64,000 nt of DNA from Psettodes erumei (Eukaryota; Chordata; Actinopteri; Pleuronectiformes; Psettodidae): positions 1 to 64,000 of the forward strand of contig JAFBJZ010000238.1 in assembly GCA_016785225.1 (NCBI GenBank), written 5' to 3'. Under the pieces are notes generated by a model that did not search any database, was not told where the DNA came from, and saw only the letters and a program-made list of their open reading frames with translations. Of the stretch, positions 21,218-32,359 are shown piece by piece (position 1 is the first letter of the stretch; each line of letters starts with the position of its first letter). The position numbers were made by a program, and so were the translations under genes.

Positions 21218-22759
21218 CAGTCATGGAAAAAATTATTAGACCACCCTTGTTTTCTTCGACAAAAAATGCAACTGATTACATAATACTTAGCATTAATCTC
21301 AATAATACTAAGCTGAATTGTATTCCCAGGGTATATAAGAGGCCATTTCATGTCATAAGCAGCACTGCACATGCAAAGGCCTGGAGTTGTTTCCTGCTTA
21401 CATTCAAGCTGCAGCACAACTCAGAAGTTGTCAGTTCTCACATAATGCCTAAAACAAAAGAATTATGTGAAGCCACAAAGGCAGCCATCTTGGCACTGCT
21501 GGAAAGTAGCATGAGTGAGAGACAGGTAGCCAAAAAACTGAAGATCTCCAAGACAGCCGTTCATTACACCAAGAAAAAACAAGCCGAACATGGTACTACC
21601 AAATTGCTAGCTGGTCGAGGCAGGAAATGTCTTTCTACCCCACGAGATGACCGTGCACTCATTTGTTCCTGTCAGGAATTGTTGTCAGACCTCCAGGGAC
21701 CTTAAAAATGAGTGGGCACTGTCGAGGAAATGTGACTTGTTCGGCAAGGACAGTTCGAAACTGACTTCTTGAAGCTGGTCTGAAGTCACACAGGGCACGG
21801 AAGAAGCCCTTCATCAACGAAAGGCAGCGGAAGGCCCGGTTACTCTTTGCCATGGATCACAAGGATTGGACTGTTGATGACTGGGCTAAGGTTCTCTTCA
21901 GTGATGAATCCATTTTGAGTTGATGCCCAGTCCAGCCAATTTACTGGTTAGGAGGAAGCCTGGAGAAGCTTACAAACTAGACTGTCTTGCCCCTACAGTA
22001 AAACATGGGGGTGGATCAGTGATGATCTGGGGTTGTTTCAGTATGGGTGGAACAGGGCAAATGCAATTGTGTGAAGGGCAAATGAACCAGGTCATGTACA
22101 GGGCTACTCTTGAAAACAGTCTTCTTCCATCAGCTGGAAAACTCTTTCCTGCCTCGAATGACTGGATTTTCCAACAAGACAATGCCCCTTGCCACACGGC
22201 AAGGTCAGTTAAAGCGTGGATGGAGAACCAGAACATTCAAACCATGCCTTGGCCTGCTCAATCACCAGATCTAAATCCAATGGAAAACCTGTGGAAAATC
22301 ATCAAACTCAAAATGGAGAACCACAAGCCCAAAAACAAAGCAAATTTGTTTGAATTTGTGCAACAGGAATGGGCTGCTGTGACAGCAGAACAATGTCAGA
22401 AGCTGGTGGAGAGCATGCCAAGATGCATGGCTGCAGTCATCAAAAACAATGGTTATCCAATCAAGTACTAACTCCTGTGTGTATCATGTGACTAAAAGAG
22501 ACAGAGAAAACATGGAATGCCTAAAAGCACTGTTTTTGGCAGTACAATGCCATAGCTATTGATGTAAGAACTTAAGTGATTTTGGTTATTACCAAGAAAA
22601 CCATGGTGAGATATCAGCTCTTAAATTCAACTCTTATGAGCTATTTTTGTTGTTATCATTATATTTGTCCAAACAAATGTACCTTTAGTGGTACCAGGCA
22701 TTAAAATGAACAAGAAATTGAAGAAAACAAGGGTGGTCTAATAATTTTTTCCATGACTG
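21218..22759 (+). mobile_element. Tc1-like transposon with perfect 40-bp TIRs
   Basis: Left TIR 21218-21257 (CAGTCATGGAAAAAATTATT...) and right TIR 22720-22759 are exact inverted copies over 40 bp, flanked by TA on both sides. This is a 1542-bp full-length Tc1-type element. The transposase lies between the TIRs on the plus strand but is split into three frames. The perfect TIRs, together with only a few coding lesions, argue for a fairly recent insertion. It sits in intron 2 of prkcz in the sense orientation. Confidence 0.95.
21445..22471 (+). pseudogene. Tc1-like transposase (DD34E), frameshifted
   Basis: The N-terminus MPKTKELCEATKAAILALLE with SERQVAKKLKISKTAVHYTK is the paired-like helix-turn-helix that binds the TIR. 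A second frame gives MDHKDWTVDDWAKVLFSDES with the first catalytic Asp at 21903-21905. A third frame from 21920 carries VKHGGGSVMIWGCFS, then QQDNAPCHTA with the second Asp at 22178-22180, and SPDLNPMENLW with the Glu at 22283-22285. The 34-residue spacing is exact. The C-terminus is intact (NNGYPIKY, stop). Two frame changes, near 21700-21850 and 21905-21920, disable it although all catalytic codons survive. It would act in the nucleus by cut and paste. Confidence 0.93.
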
Positions 22760-23188
22760 TATATGGAAAAAAGTAATTTGGGGCAAAATAAAACTGAATT
22801 TGGAAAAAAAAATTAAATAGAGTTCATAGGGCACTATATCAGTGAATCAGCAAAGACATTATCAACACCCTGTGCACCAATGCATATATGGGTCAAAATA
22901 ATACTTGTAACCACACTTAATACCATTCTACCAATGAAGAAATTTTGTCACTGTTTCATTGTGGCAGACAGAGTGTGCTGAGCCGCACAGGTCAAGTAGT
23001 TCTGACGACAGTGAGAAGCACGCCTTCCACCTCATAGGAGCCCCCACACAACAGCCCAGATCTGTAATCAAATATAATCTACACCCATTCACTTGAAAAG
23101 GCCCATTTCATTCCATATTTTCAAACTTCATATTATATACACTTTATATATGCCATTTCCTTAATGGCATGCTATTTTTAATATATTA
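22760..23188. other. Intron 2, 3' part: no gene seen
   Basis: AT-rich intronic DNA between the Tc1 element and the TG tract that precedes exon 3. Confidence 0.6.
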
Positions 23189-23225
23189 TGTGCGCGTGTG
23201 TGTGTGTGTGTGTGCGTGTGCGCAG
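23189..23225 (+). promoter_or_regulatory. prkcz: 3' splice site of exon 3 built from a TG microsatellite
   Basis: TGTGCGCGTGTGTGTG...TGCGTGTGCGCAG ends at the AG 23224-23225. There is no ordinary C/T-rich polypyrimidine tract. The alternating TG/CG repeat occupies that position for about 35 bases. UG repeats are known binding sites for TDP-43 and CELF proteins. Use of this acceptor is inferred from the matching reading frame of exon 3. Confidence 0.85.
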
Positions 23226-23315
23226 GAGACCCTTGTACCATCTCATCTCAGATGGAGCTGGAGGAAGCATTTCGTATTTACAATCGGTCCAAGAGGTCTG
23301 GACTGCTCCTGCACG
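23226..23315 (+). CDS. prkcz: prkcz coding exon 3 (PB1 OPCA motif)
   Basis: A 90-bp exon, GCGCAG/GAGACC to CACG/GTAAGT, phase 1 at both ends. It encodes GDPCTISSQMELEEAFRIYN, then RSKRSGLLLH. The acidic run WIDDEGDPCT shared with exon 2, followed by SSQMELEEAFR, is the OPCA part of the PB1 domain that provides the acidic face for PB1-PB1 pairing. Because its length is a multiple of three, its omission would keep the frame but remove 30 residues. RIYNRSKRSG differs from mammalian zeta and iota in the C-terminal PB1 helix. Confidence 0.95.
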
Positions 23316-23642
23316 GTAAGTTGTCCTCTAATTTTATAGTAAGGTGAGAATCATTTACCACATTTGCCACAGGATGAGACTTAAACACAAAAGGAGACCC
23401 ACAATGCTGTTTTCAACACACAAAATGTCATGCATTGTAAGGACTTTGGAAGTGTCCAAAGGATTTTGCATAGTATTGTATCTACAATTCACAGCATAAA
23501 AGTTTGGGTGCAACACAATGACCCTGACATTTTTATATTTTCTGAAACATGGTTTTCATACAAGTTAAAGTTAAACATGCTGATCTTTGGCTTGACGAAA
23601 AATAATTGAGGAAAAGAAATGGTTACAATCGATGATTTACTG

Positions 23643-23852
23643 CAGGGGTGTCAAACTCATGGCCCACGGGCCATAAGATTGACAAGCGACGAGCGACATG
23701 ATTTTGCAAAGTGTAAAATACGAGTCTATAGTCTGAAAAGTCTGCAATTTTGCCATTGTGCCATGATTTTACTGGTCTGTGCCATGATTGTACTGGTCAG
23801 AATAAATTTGGCAGTATGTGCCCCCTGACATAAAATGAGTTTGACACCCCTG
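23643..23852. mobile_element. hAT-type MITE, 210 bp, with 8-bp TSD
   Basis: The left end CAGGGGTGTCAAACTCAT and its inverted counterpart ATGAGTTTGACACCCCTG at the right form 18-bp TIRs. Flanking octamers ATTTACTG (23635-23642) and ATTTAGTG (23853-23860) agree at 7 of 8 positions. The short interior is non-coding. This terminal sequence is widespread in vertebrate hAT elements. Confidence 0.9.
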
Positions 23853-23860
23853 ATTTAGTG

Positions 23861-24529
23861 GATTTGATATCCAGCTATGATCATTCAATGTTATGGACTA
23901 TGACGATGTCAATTTACTGGACATTCCTTAATTCTTAAACCTCTTGATGTCATCTGTCCTTCCAGAGTTAGGTTCATACCTGGAGACAGCTTAAGAATGC
24001 TTTGTTTAATATAGGACAAAGCTCAGGCAGCTTTTGGCATTGTTCTGATTGACAAAGCAGTTCTCAGCCAACTTCCTGGTTATCTTTACATGTCTTTTTA
24101 ACAATAGATAAACTTCTCAATGTACTCATTTCCACGACTATTCGGTTTTTGAAAATCATCATGTTAATAATAACATTGCTTATTATGCTATCCTCCACAC
24201 AAATGGGAGCATCTGCATCTTGTAAAACTAGACAAACTGTTTAAATCTCTTTTAACTGACATAACGCAGTATAAAATGCATGTGTTTTATTTGTACTCAT
24301 TTTGTCCCTTGTCCTTTCCATTGTATTATTTGTTGCTACACATGGTTATCTTAGTTTTTTGTTTGGTCTTATATATGTTAAATTGTTTTAGAAGTACTTT
24401 ATATAGGGCATCCCTGTAAAAGCACGCTCTCTGTTTAAATAAAGGTTAATGAAACTGTATCTTTGCTTGGTGACAGAAGCAGAAAACAGCCGACTGAAAT
24501 GGCCAGTTTACTTTTATTATCTTTTGCAG
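23861..24529. other. Intron 3, 3' part: no gene seen
   Basis: AT-rich intronic DNA ending with the acceptor TTTTATTATCTTTTGCAG at 24529. No repeat was recognised. Confidence 0.6.
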
Positions 24530-24580
24530 TCTTCTCTAGTATCCCGGAGCAGCCTGGCATGACCTGCCCTGGAGAAGACA
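24530..24580 (+). CDS. prkcz: prkcz coding exon 4
   Basis: A 51-bp exon, TTTTGCAG/TCTTCT to GACA/GTGAGT, phase 1 at both ends. It encodes (V)FSSIPEQPGMTCPGED. The PEQPG...CPGED segment lies between the PB1 domain and the pseudosubstrate in atypical PKCs. PEQPG is the zeta form (iota has a PERPG-like sequence), which is the best paralogue evidence in the window, though GMTCPGED is shared with both. The next residues in the family are the basic pseudosubstrate; the exon encoding them was not found before base 64000. Confidence 0.95.
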
Positions 24581-24896
24581 GTGAGTAAATCAGTAACAAC
24601 TTTGTGCCAGCCCTCACTCACTGTTGATACAATTTTCCACTTTTCAACTACCAAAATGGAGGGCAAACAGTCTTGAACCCACCAACAGTGGTGCTTGCCA
24701 CTTGCCCCTAAATTGAGATAAACCTGTTGCCCAGTAGTTTTGACATCCACATGTAGTGGAAACCAGACTGTTCACTCACTGTGCACACACAACATTAATG
24801 TGACATGGAAGAAGTGCTTGACTAAAGTGCTTGATTATAGTTTGGAAGTATTACTAAATGTAGAAATGATGGCCACTGTGTCTTTGCATGTGTAAG

Positions 24897-25480
24897 ATTA
24901 AAGATAAGATACGATTTGTTGTCCCTCACATGGAAACTTAAGCATTACAGTAAAGGGAGGTAAAGAACAGATACGATTAGATGAGATAAGAGTGACTGTT
25001 AAAAGAAACAATGAAATTACAAAAGCTAACCCAGCACAACACATGTATAAGAGAATATCACAAAGGCAAACCAGGCACATCACATAGACAAAAAGACCCT
25101 TGACTAAAAAAGTCACATGGCAATGAAAAGGCACACATAGGTAGTATAAAAGAAGTATAAGTTAATAAATAGATATGAATAAGGTCAGTGAGGTACAGTC
25201 TGTCGTTCAGTCGGTATTATCACAGCCCTGGGAAAGAAGCTGTTTGTCTTTCTGGGGGTCCGGGCTGTGTGGTTCCTGTATCTCCTATTAGATGGCAGGA
25301 GGTTGAATAGGTAACGCCCAGGTGAGGGGTCTTTGGTGATGTTGTTGGCTCACTGCATGCAATGAGAGGTGTACATTGAGTCTAGATCCGATAGTTGGGT
25401 CCTGATAAGTTCTGTGATGTTCTGTCAGTCCGCTGTAGTTCTTTCTTTTTGGCTTGGTTGAAGCTGGCATACCATGATGT
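24897..25480 (-). pseudogene. LINE 3' portion (RT C-terminus and tail)
   Basis: On the plus strand it starts AAGATAAGATACGATTTGTT, reminiscent of a simple-repeat tail preceding the 3' UTR of a minus-strand L2/Rex-type LINE. The part at about 25200-25480 corresponds to the C-terminal region of such elements (minus-strand YWHHGMPASTKP, KRKNYSG, EHHRTYQDP). No open frame remains. The break at about 25490 is not resolved. Confidence 0.5.
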
Positions 25481-25839
25481 CAAGCGGTATTGTAGGGGCC
25501 ATTGAACTACAAAAAAATGCCATGAATGGAAATTGGGAGCCTTGATTTCCAACATGTTGTATCCATCAAAAAAACAGGTTTGCCATGATGTACTGTTCAA
25601 CACTTAATTTAAATTTTTCTGATGAATAAAATCACCAGAGAAAAAAATCATGAGTGCACTATTTTAAGACATTCAATTGAAACTAAAATAGGTGACATGA
25701 AACACTGCAGACCTTATTCATGCACACGGACAAATGAAGGGAGGGTTGAAAACCTCTCACCTCACCTGTGACTCCCTATATAGCTTCCGTGACTCCTCCC
25801 CTACCACCTGAGTGTCCTCAGGTAGTAAAGGCGTTGCTG

Positions 25840-26065
25840 GGCTTTTCCCATGAACGTGGAATTACTATGTCCCACTAATTTGTACACCCAAAAACATGAA
25901 GCACTTATTCAACTTCATTTATGAGGATGGGCAGGTGTTCAGTCCTTTTTGTTTTCCTGAAGTTGACAATCAGTGCCTTTTCATTTTTAATTACAATGTT
26001 TGGATGGTTGCTACTGTGAAGTACAGGACATAGACTGAGGATGTTGTTAATGCCCATTCACAGAA
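25840..26065 (-). pseudogene. Degraded LINE RT fragment
   Basis: Phrases such as TTGTACACCCAAAAACATGA and TTTCCTGAAGTTGACAATCA occupy the positions of the YLGV...LD and VDFRK-like motifs of a Rex1/L2 reverse transcriptase read on the minus strand. All frames are interrupted. It may belong to the same insertion as 24897-25480, with an internal rearrangement. Confidence 0.4.
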
Positions 26066-26777
26066 TTGTAAGTGCATGTAATTATGAAAACAAAGACAAA
26101 GATATACAATTATTATATTTAATCATTACACTGTATTATCTATTGTATTGGATTGTATTGTAGATGTAAGAAAAAACAAAACAAAAATCTAAATGCAACA
26201 TGTAAGATATTTTTAAGTATCAGGAATCAGGCTGCACATGTTCAGACAGTTGAGCAACATGAGGGTCAGTGGTCTGACTTGACAAATCAGTATCTGGTAT
26301 TTCCAGCATGGCTAGATGTCATAGTAACCCATTCCAATAGTTAGTGAGGTTTTACTCTAAAACTGAGTCAATGTGAGGGAGTCACCAAATTCATTGGGAT
26401 TTCTCTCCTGGGGACTCTGGCTCTCTATGCCATATTAATGGTAATATGGAGAGAAGTGGTCGAACACTGCCTTCCTTAAAACCAAGTTGGCAAGGTTTTT
26501 TCCAGCTGTTGCAATCTGATACCTAAAGCAAAACAGCTTTTGTAATGTGCCAGGAAATAATCTGTTTTTCTGTTGTGTCCTGGAGTCAAATTAATGCCAA
26601 ATCAAATTTAAAGTCCATTATAGATGGCATCCAGTCTGCTTGGTTATATTTTCCTATTTATTGTAAATTCATGTTTCCCAAAAAAAATACATATTTTTAT
26701 TGATTTATAGATAAGCCTATAGAGAAGGTTTAAACTGACAGTTTGGTATTGGTTTGTTTTTTCAGGCTTAAAGTGTG

Positions 26778-26810
<33 letters not shown>

Positions 26811-26899
26811 CTGTATGGATGATATGCTCAGTAATGGAGGTGGTCCTGTCTTGCACTGGATTCTCTGACAAAACCCCTACACTCACACCCTCTCCCATT
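26066..26899. other. Intron 4: no gene seen; (TG)n at about 26780-26812
   Basis: AT-rich DNA. The (TG)n microsatellite is clear. Overlapping frames are repeat artefacts. Confidence 0.6.
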
Positions 26900-27467
26900 T
26901 CACCAGCAACAAGCTCCACCCCCAAGCCCCCCCATCCCCCTCCCTCTGCCACCGCTTTTTTCCCAGCATCCACCTCTCTTGCTCTCAGCTGTGTGGTGGC
27001 ACCACTGTCTCTCCAGGGAGGAGCCTAAAGCACTGCTGCATCACATAGGAAGCGGGTGAGGGAGACAGTTGGAAAGTGAAAGACAGGGAGAGAGGGAGCA
27101 TCGTACCATGCAGATATCAGCTCTTCATATACAAGCTAGACACTCAATTTTTTCCCTTTATGCATCTATTTTTGGCTCTGCCTGCGACGCCAAGAAAAAA
27201 AAAACAGAGATATGACTTCATTGTGGATAACAATTTTTAGCAGCAGAAGGGAGAAACAAACAGAGAGAGATATTTAAACAGCCTTGAGGAAAGCAAGGTA
27301 ACTATCTACTGTGAAGAGAGAGGAAGAGAGGAAGAAAGGGCGAGTGAGAGAGAGGAAATTATTAAATAAATCCCAGGGAGGAGGGAGAAGGAGGGAGGGA
27401 TCATCAGAAAGAGGGAGAGGAGGGGATGTAGCAGTGTGTATCCTCGCTGGGTCACCACACAGACACG

Positions 27468-27508
<41 letters not shown>

Positions 27509-27600
27509 ACACGTACACATACACACACGCACACTTAGACTGGATAATGTGCTAAAAGAGGTGGAGAGAAAAGAAGAAGGCAAACCGGTGAGCTCTCTAT
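26900..27600 (+). promoter_or_regulatory. Candidate internal promoter/untranslated exon (speculative)
   Basis: A C-rich block (26880-26960), then purine-rich non-coding sequence with little transposon content, follow each other here. It contains potential splice donors AAGCAAG/GTAACT (27299) and AAACCG/GTGAGC (27588). The position, in the intron after exon 4, matches where the mammalian PKM-zeta transcript begins. No CRE or TATA was recognised. A (CA)n tract (about 27473-27510) and an (ATCC)n tract (about 27611-27664) adjoin it. This is a positional inference only. Confidence 0.2.
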
Positions 27601-27664
27601 CTCTGCATCCTTCCATCCATCCATCTATCCATCCATCCATCTATTCATCCATTCATCCATCCAT
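27473..27664. repeat. (CA)n and (ATCC)n microsatellites
   Basis: (CA)n with TACA/CGCA interruptions at about 27473-27532, and tetranucleotide (CATC)n at about 27611-27664. Further (TG)n tracts lie at about 27739-27752 and 28364-28379. Confidence 0.95.
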
Positions 27665-30490
27665 TTTTCCTCAATCTGTCTGTTTTTCCATGACAACCTT
27701 GAGACAATGGATTTGGGCGCGTGTCCTTGCCTTGATTCCTGTGTGTGTGTGTGGGGGGGGATATGTCCTATGTCCTTTATGACGAGCATGCATCATTGAT
27801 TCACGACTTATTGCTCATCGTGTCATGCACTGCAGGCTGGGATTGTGTGCTTGCAACCTGCTAGCCTAGCTATCATGGCTGGTGCCTGCTCCTGGCTGGC
27901 TTCCTTCATGTATTGTTACCCCTGAAGACTGTCTGTTTGGCAGTCCACTCAGAGGCTGCACCTGCCAACGACTGTGTGACATGGTATTAGTGTGCATGTG
28001 TGTCTGTGTGTGATTGTATGTGTAGCATTATCGTGGTAGTGTATGCTTTTAAACCTTATATCAGTTTAGTAATACTCTTAAATTCAGATGTGTTGTAGTG
28101 AGTGGCATCTGGTGTAATGGCTCTAATGCAGGTTGATTGCACATTAGACCACTGTTACACCAGTTATACTGAAATCCTTTAACCTAATTTGATTCTAATG
28201 GCCTACATGCTGTTTCAGAGGCTCATGTCAAGAGTACATTTCTCAAAGGGAAGGTTTTATTTTCAGTAGGTAATGGTGTAATAATTGAATATTGTGACAA
28301 AATAGTGGCAAAGGCTGCTTTATTCCAAAAATGTCAGTGTTAAGATTGACCATCAAAAACCTTGTGTGTGTGTGTGTGTAGTTGCTAGCTGTGGCTATTT
28401 ACATGGAGGGGAGAGAGGCTAAAGGAACAATGACTAAAGAGTAAAATACCGTCCTTTCTTCCTCTCTCTTTTCTGCCTTCCCTATATAAGAGTGAAAAGG
28501 AACAGTTATGAAGGTGTAATGGGGCAGTTATACAGTCAGGTTGAAAACACCTGTATGTCTTCTGCGGTTCGTGGTGATGTCCTCAGTGTTATCTTGACTT
28601 GAGCTCGGAGACGACAAATTGTTGAAGAGAAATCTTGTGTGACACACAGTGACCAGGAAGTTACATGGATGTGTACTAGGCAAGAAATGTTTATCAAGAC
28701 TGTCCAGATACATTATGGCTAATGTGGAAACCAGTGTTTTTTACAGTTTGACCCAGGGACAAAGAATAGTTGTGCCAGTTTTGACCATTTTTTTCAGAAA
28801 ATGTAATAAAAAATTAAGTAGTAACATGTTAGTGAGTCAAGATAGTTTTCAGTTTGTATAATAATGACAAAATCTAAAGTCCTTAGGGGACTGGTAGAGG
28901 ACTTGGTGTAGTGATTTCTTTGTTTTGAATTTGCTGCAGCTCTGTGGCTGAGTCTAATGGATATCATGCTATTTAGAGATAGCAGCCATTAGCCTGATCA
29001 TCAAGCATTTTTGTCCCAACAGCAGCGCATTTATCTGTCAAGGCTCTTCCATGATGTGTAATCTCAGCGACACTGTGTGAATTGCAGCAGTGTATTTCTC
29101 TGATGATGGACTCAGACCCATTTGCCTTGATTGCTTCTTTGCCCAAAATGTAGATTTCAGCCTTCATGTCCTTGACCTGCTGTCTGTAATGCAAAGTATT
29201 ACATCTCAGAGGCTATATCTGGTTTGGGAGCATTTGGGACTGTTCTGAGCTGTAGTGACCATGGTCTGTGCAATTTGATTCATCTGGGTATTGATCCTGA
29301 AGCAGTTTTCAGCTATTTATAAGCCTATGTAGGACTGTGGCTGTGTGTGATTTGAAGTTACTTTCCTGTGTGTCATTTTTGTGACTGGTCACTGACCTGT
29401 TAAAAGCATTATGGATAATGCTCAGTTGAACAGCTCAGTCTGCAATGCAGTCACTGATACGCAGTGCTATATAATGATGCATCAGCTTCTATTTTGTCTT
29501 GTAAAAGGATGTGAATATTTGTCGGTGCATATCAACTCTCTTCTGCTTTTCTGCCCATTGGGACTGCATTATGGAACTGAAGTCAGTCTGTAAGTGTTTA
29601 AACTGGTAAACAGACGCTATGATGCTCTTTGTGCCCGCACAGTACCACATACATCAGCTGCCATCCTCACAGCACAGCTGAAAAACTAAAGGCTCTGTAT
29701 TTGTCACAGTTTGTACTTAATGTTGGTGCAAAAACTTGTTCAAAATGACCTATGTCATTGCTGGAAGACAAAGCATTCTTGCCATCAAGGCAAATAAGCA
29801 AAGGAGAGGTTTCATCCTACAATCACTGTTCATATCAGATAATACTCCAATTATAAATCAACATTTGGACACAGGACTTCCAGCCTTGAGATTAGTCTTG
29901 AAGCTGAAGCACTTTGCAGTTGCACTCTGGGTTGTATGTTTTTGTACTTCCCTGGAACATAAACTGATTAGCATGAATTTGGTTATGTACTGTTAGCTCA
30001 AGAAACCAAGGCACAAAAATGTAAATACAGTCTTTGCAGCTTGGCCCTGTTAAATCATGACCCTCAGTTGTCATTGTGTTTTGTTGCCACAATGCATTGT
30101 AATGGGGAACACAATTGGTCTGCTCCATACCGGCAAACTGGGATTACTTGTCAGCCCTGGCTTGGGACCAGAGATGGAGAAACTGCTTTGGAAATCCAAA
30201 ATCAGCAGGCTCATTACTTGCTTTAAATTGCTGCTACTGATGTAATCTCTGGGATGCCTCAACTCAAAGACACTCAAAGTGGGTGGGTTCATTTACCTCC
30301 ATGACACTTTAAAATAAAATGTGTGCTGAAATCACTTTTTTCATATGGGACAGATAGGAGATAGGATAGGACATATTTAAGGTAGCTTGTTTTATTGTCC
30401 ACAACTGTCTTGTGTGCATTTAACAATGATTTGTCAGATACTAATCTCGAACCTTGGGGAACTCATTTCTGAAATTGGTTTCACTAGTAG
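27665..30490. other. Intron 4: no gene seen
   Basis: Comparatively transposon-poor intronic DNA of mixed composition. Frames of 60-90 residues on both strands have no recognisable domains. Confidence 0.55.
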
Positions 30491-30496
30491 AGTCAT

Positions 30497-30971
30497 TGTT
30501 CAAGGAGTTGGACTGAAAATGCAGACTGAGGCAGGTAGAGTGGTGCATGGAAGCCTTTAATCAAACAGTAGCGACAAAACAAAACCAGATGAGGCCCTTA
30601 GCAAGCAGTAGCAACAAAAGTCCAAGAAAAAATGAAAAAGCAAGCAGAACCAAAACTTACAACCATCAAGGGGAAGGAGTTGGAGCCGTGAGCACAGGGG
30701 AGCTGAACAAATCCACAGAACAGACAAGAAGAAATGAGACTCTACACAGGGACAGTGACAGACAGGACAAAAACTTATATAGGGAGGCAGGGATAATCAC
30801 ACACAGGTGGAACACAGTAGGGCGGAGCAGACATGTACAAGCACAAGAAGTAAATGTAGCAGAAGACACACTAGGAGATAACTACCAAAATAAAACAGAA
30901 GATACTCTAGTTAAAGGCAAATTGACGAAGAAAAAATCCAATCAAGTCAGGGGGCAGCTTGGGGCCGTACA
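30497..30971 (-). repeat. Putative solo LTR of Ty3/gypsy type
   Basis: The segment begins TGTTCAAGGAG and ends GGGGCCGTACA on the plus strand, that is TG...CA ends. It contains a purine-rich block with repeated AACAAAA and CAAGAAG strings, and a minus-strand TATA (CCTATATAAGTTTTTGTCC, about 30786-30768). The plus-strand frame through it has no domain and owes its length to the low stop content of purine-rich DNA. No target duplication is evident (GTCAT left, GTAAA right). Confidence 0.4.
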
Positions 30972-30979
30972 GTAAATTA

Positions 30980-32359
30980 CTTTCACTACAGTCAATACTA
31001 CATTAAAATGCTACATCCCAGATTTAATTTGAATTCATATACATCAAATAGACAGAACTGTGAAGAAGATATAGCCATTTTACACACACAGTGCCCAAAT
31101 TTCAGTCTAAAAATACAGCCCCTGAAAGATGTTTTGCTACGGAATATTGCTGGAGCAACTGTGTGTTGTTTAATCATTAGTTCATGCACAAAAAAAGCTC
31201 ACACATAGACCAACTCCAGGCCAACTTTTTTTTTTTTAAATGAATGCAGTGGTGCACCATCAAATCCAAAGGATTGAAAAATGGACAAGCCACAAGTGAT
31301 GAAGCAGATACCCAGAGCGGAACCTGACCTCCCTTGGGCTCCAAGCATAATTCTGCTCAGGGGCCCTACTACTGGGAGTCATGTTTGTTCTTATTGCCAC
31401 AGTCACACCTGACATCCCAGTGCACCCACTATAGTCCTCCCCCTTTAAAACAGAGTTGTGAAGGAGAGAGGATTGAGGGGGGAGGGCTTTTATTGATATT
31501 ATACAGACATATTTTTTGGATGTGCAATTTTGCTTGGGATAATGTGCAGTATCTTTGAATGGGTCTGATTGTATTGTGTATTGTTAACATATGTATTTTA
31601 GAGTTGGTTTTCTACTTTTATCTTAGCTCTTATGCTATTGCACTGGAAAAGGTAATTTCATTGTAATGTACTTGACAGATGTTTGGTTGCTTGGAGCATT
31701 TGAAGAGGTGCCATGGTGAAGGAGATAAAATACGAGCCACAAAAATGTAAAAATATATTACAAATATATCAAAGCTGGTTTGCCAGAAGATTCAAAGTGT
31801 CAGTTGATGTTCGTGGGTTACAGACTTCAGACATGAAGGATTTTACATTAAATATTAAATATGATGATTTTGTTTGACTTTTGAACCATGAAAGTCTGGC
31901 CACTAGGAGACTTTGTACTTGAATCCCTTATTTTATTTCACACCAAATGTGGTTGAGCTCAGAGCTTGAGGAACAAAAAAAAAACTTAATTCAAATTCAA
32001 ATTTATTTTGAAATATGATAGATGGAATTGATAATATTCATTGAATAATAATTAATCAATATTAAATAGCCTCTCCATTGATTTTACACATGGGAGCTTG
32101 ATCAATACATTAGCAGCTCATTTTAGCAGCTCTTTTAAGCTAATTGCAGATAAATCAGTAGCAATCCAATTTTCACCCCAAAGTACATGGCCAAGTTTAT
32201 TAATGACTTGAGAATAGTGACAATAGAAGAATTTGTCTTACACTGAAGGCCATGATTTAAAATGATTTAACACTTGACCTCATGTGGCATTGCCCATGAA
32301 GAAGGGGTACAGAAGGGACCACATTTACAGCATAGTTACATAAAACTGGACTTTATCAT
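30980..32359. other. Intron 4: no gene seen
   Basis: AT-rich intronic DNA. A weak LINE-tail-like string lies near 31640-31690 (GCACTGGAAAAGGTAATTTC), not assigned. Confidence 0.5.

Noticed and set aside
27274..27640. Cys/Val-rich minus-strand frames and His/Thr-rich plus-strand frame
   Set aside because: They are translations of (CA)n and (ATCC)n microsatellites.
30547..30975. 142-codon plus-strand hydrophilic ORF
   Set aside because: Purine-rich DNA with few stops. The region has LTR-like TG...CA ends and no protein family match.
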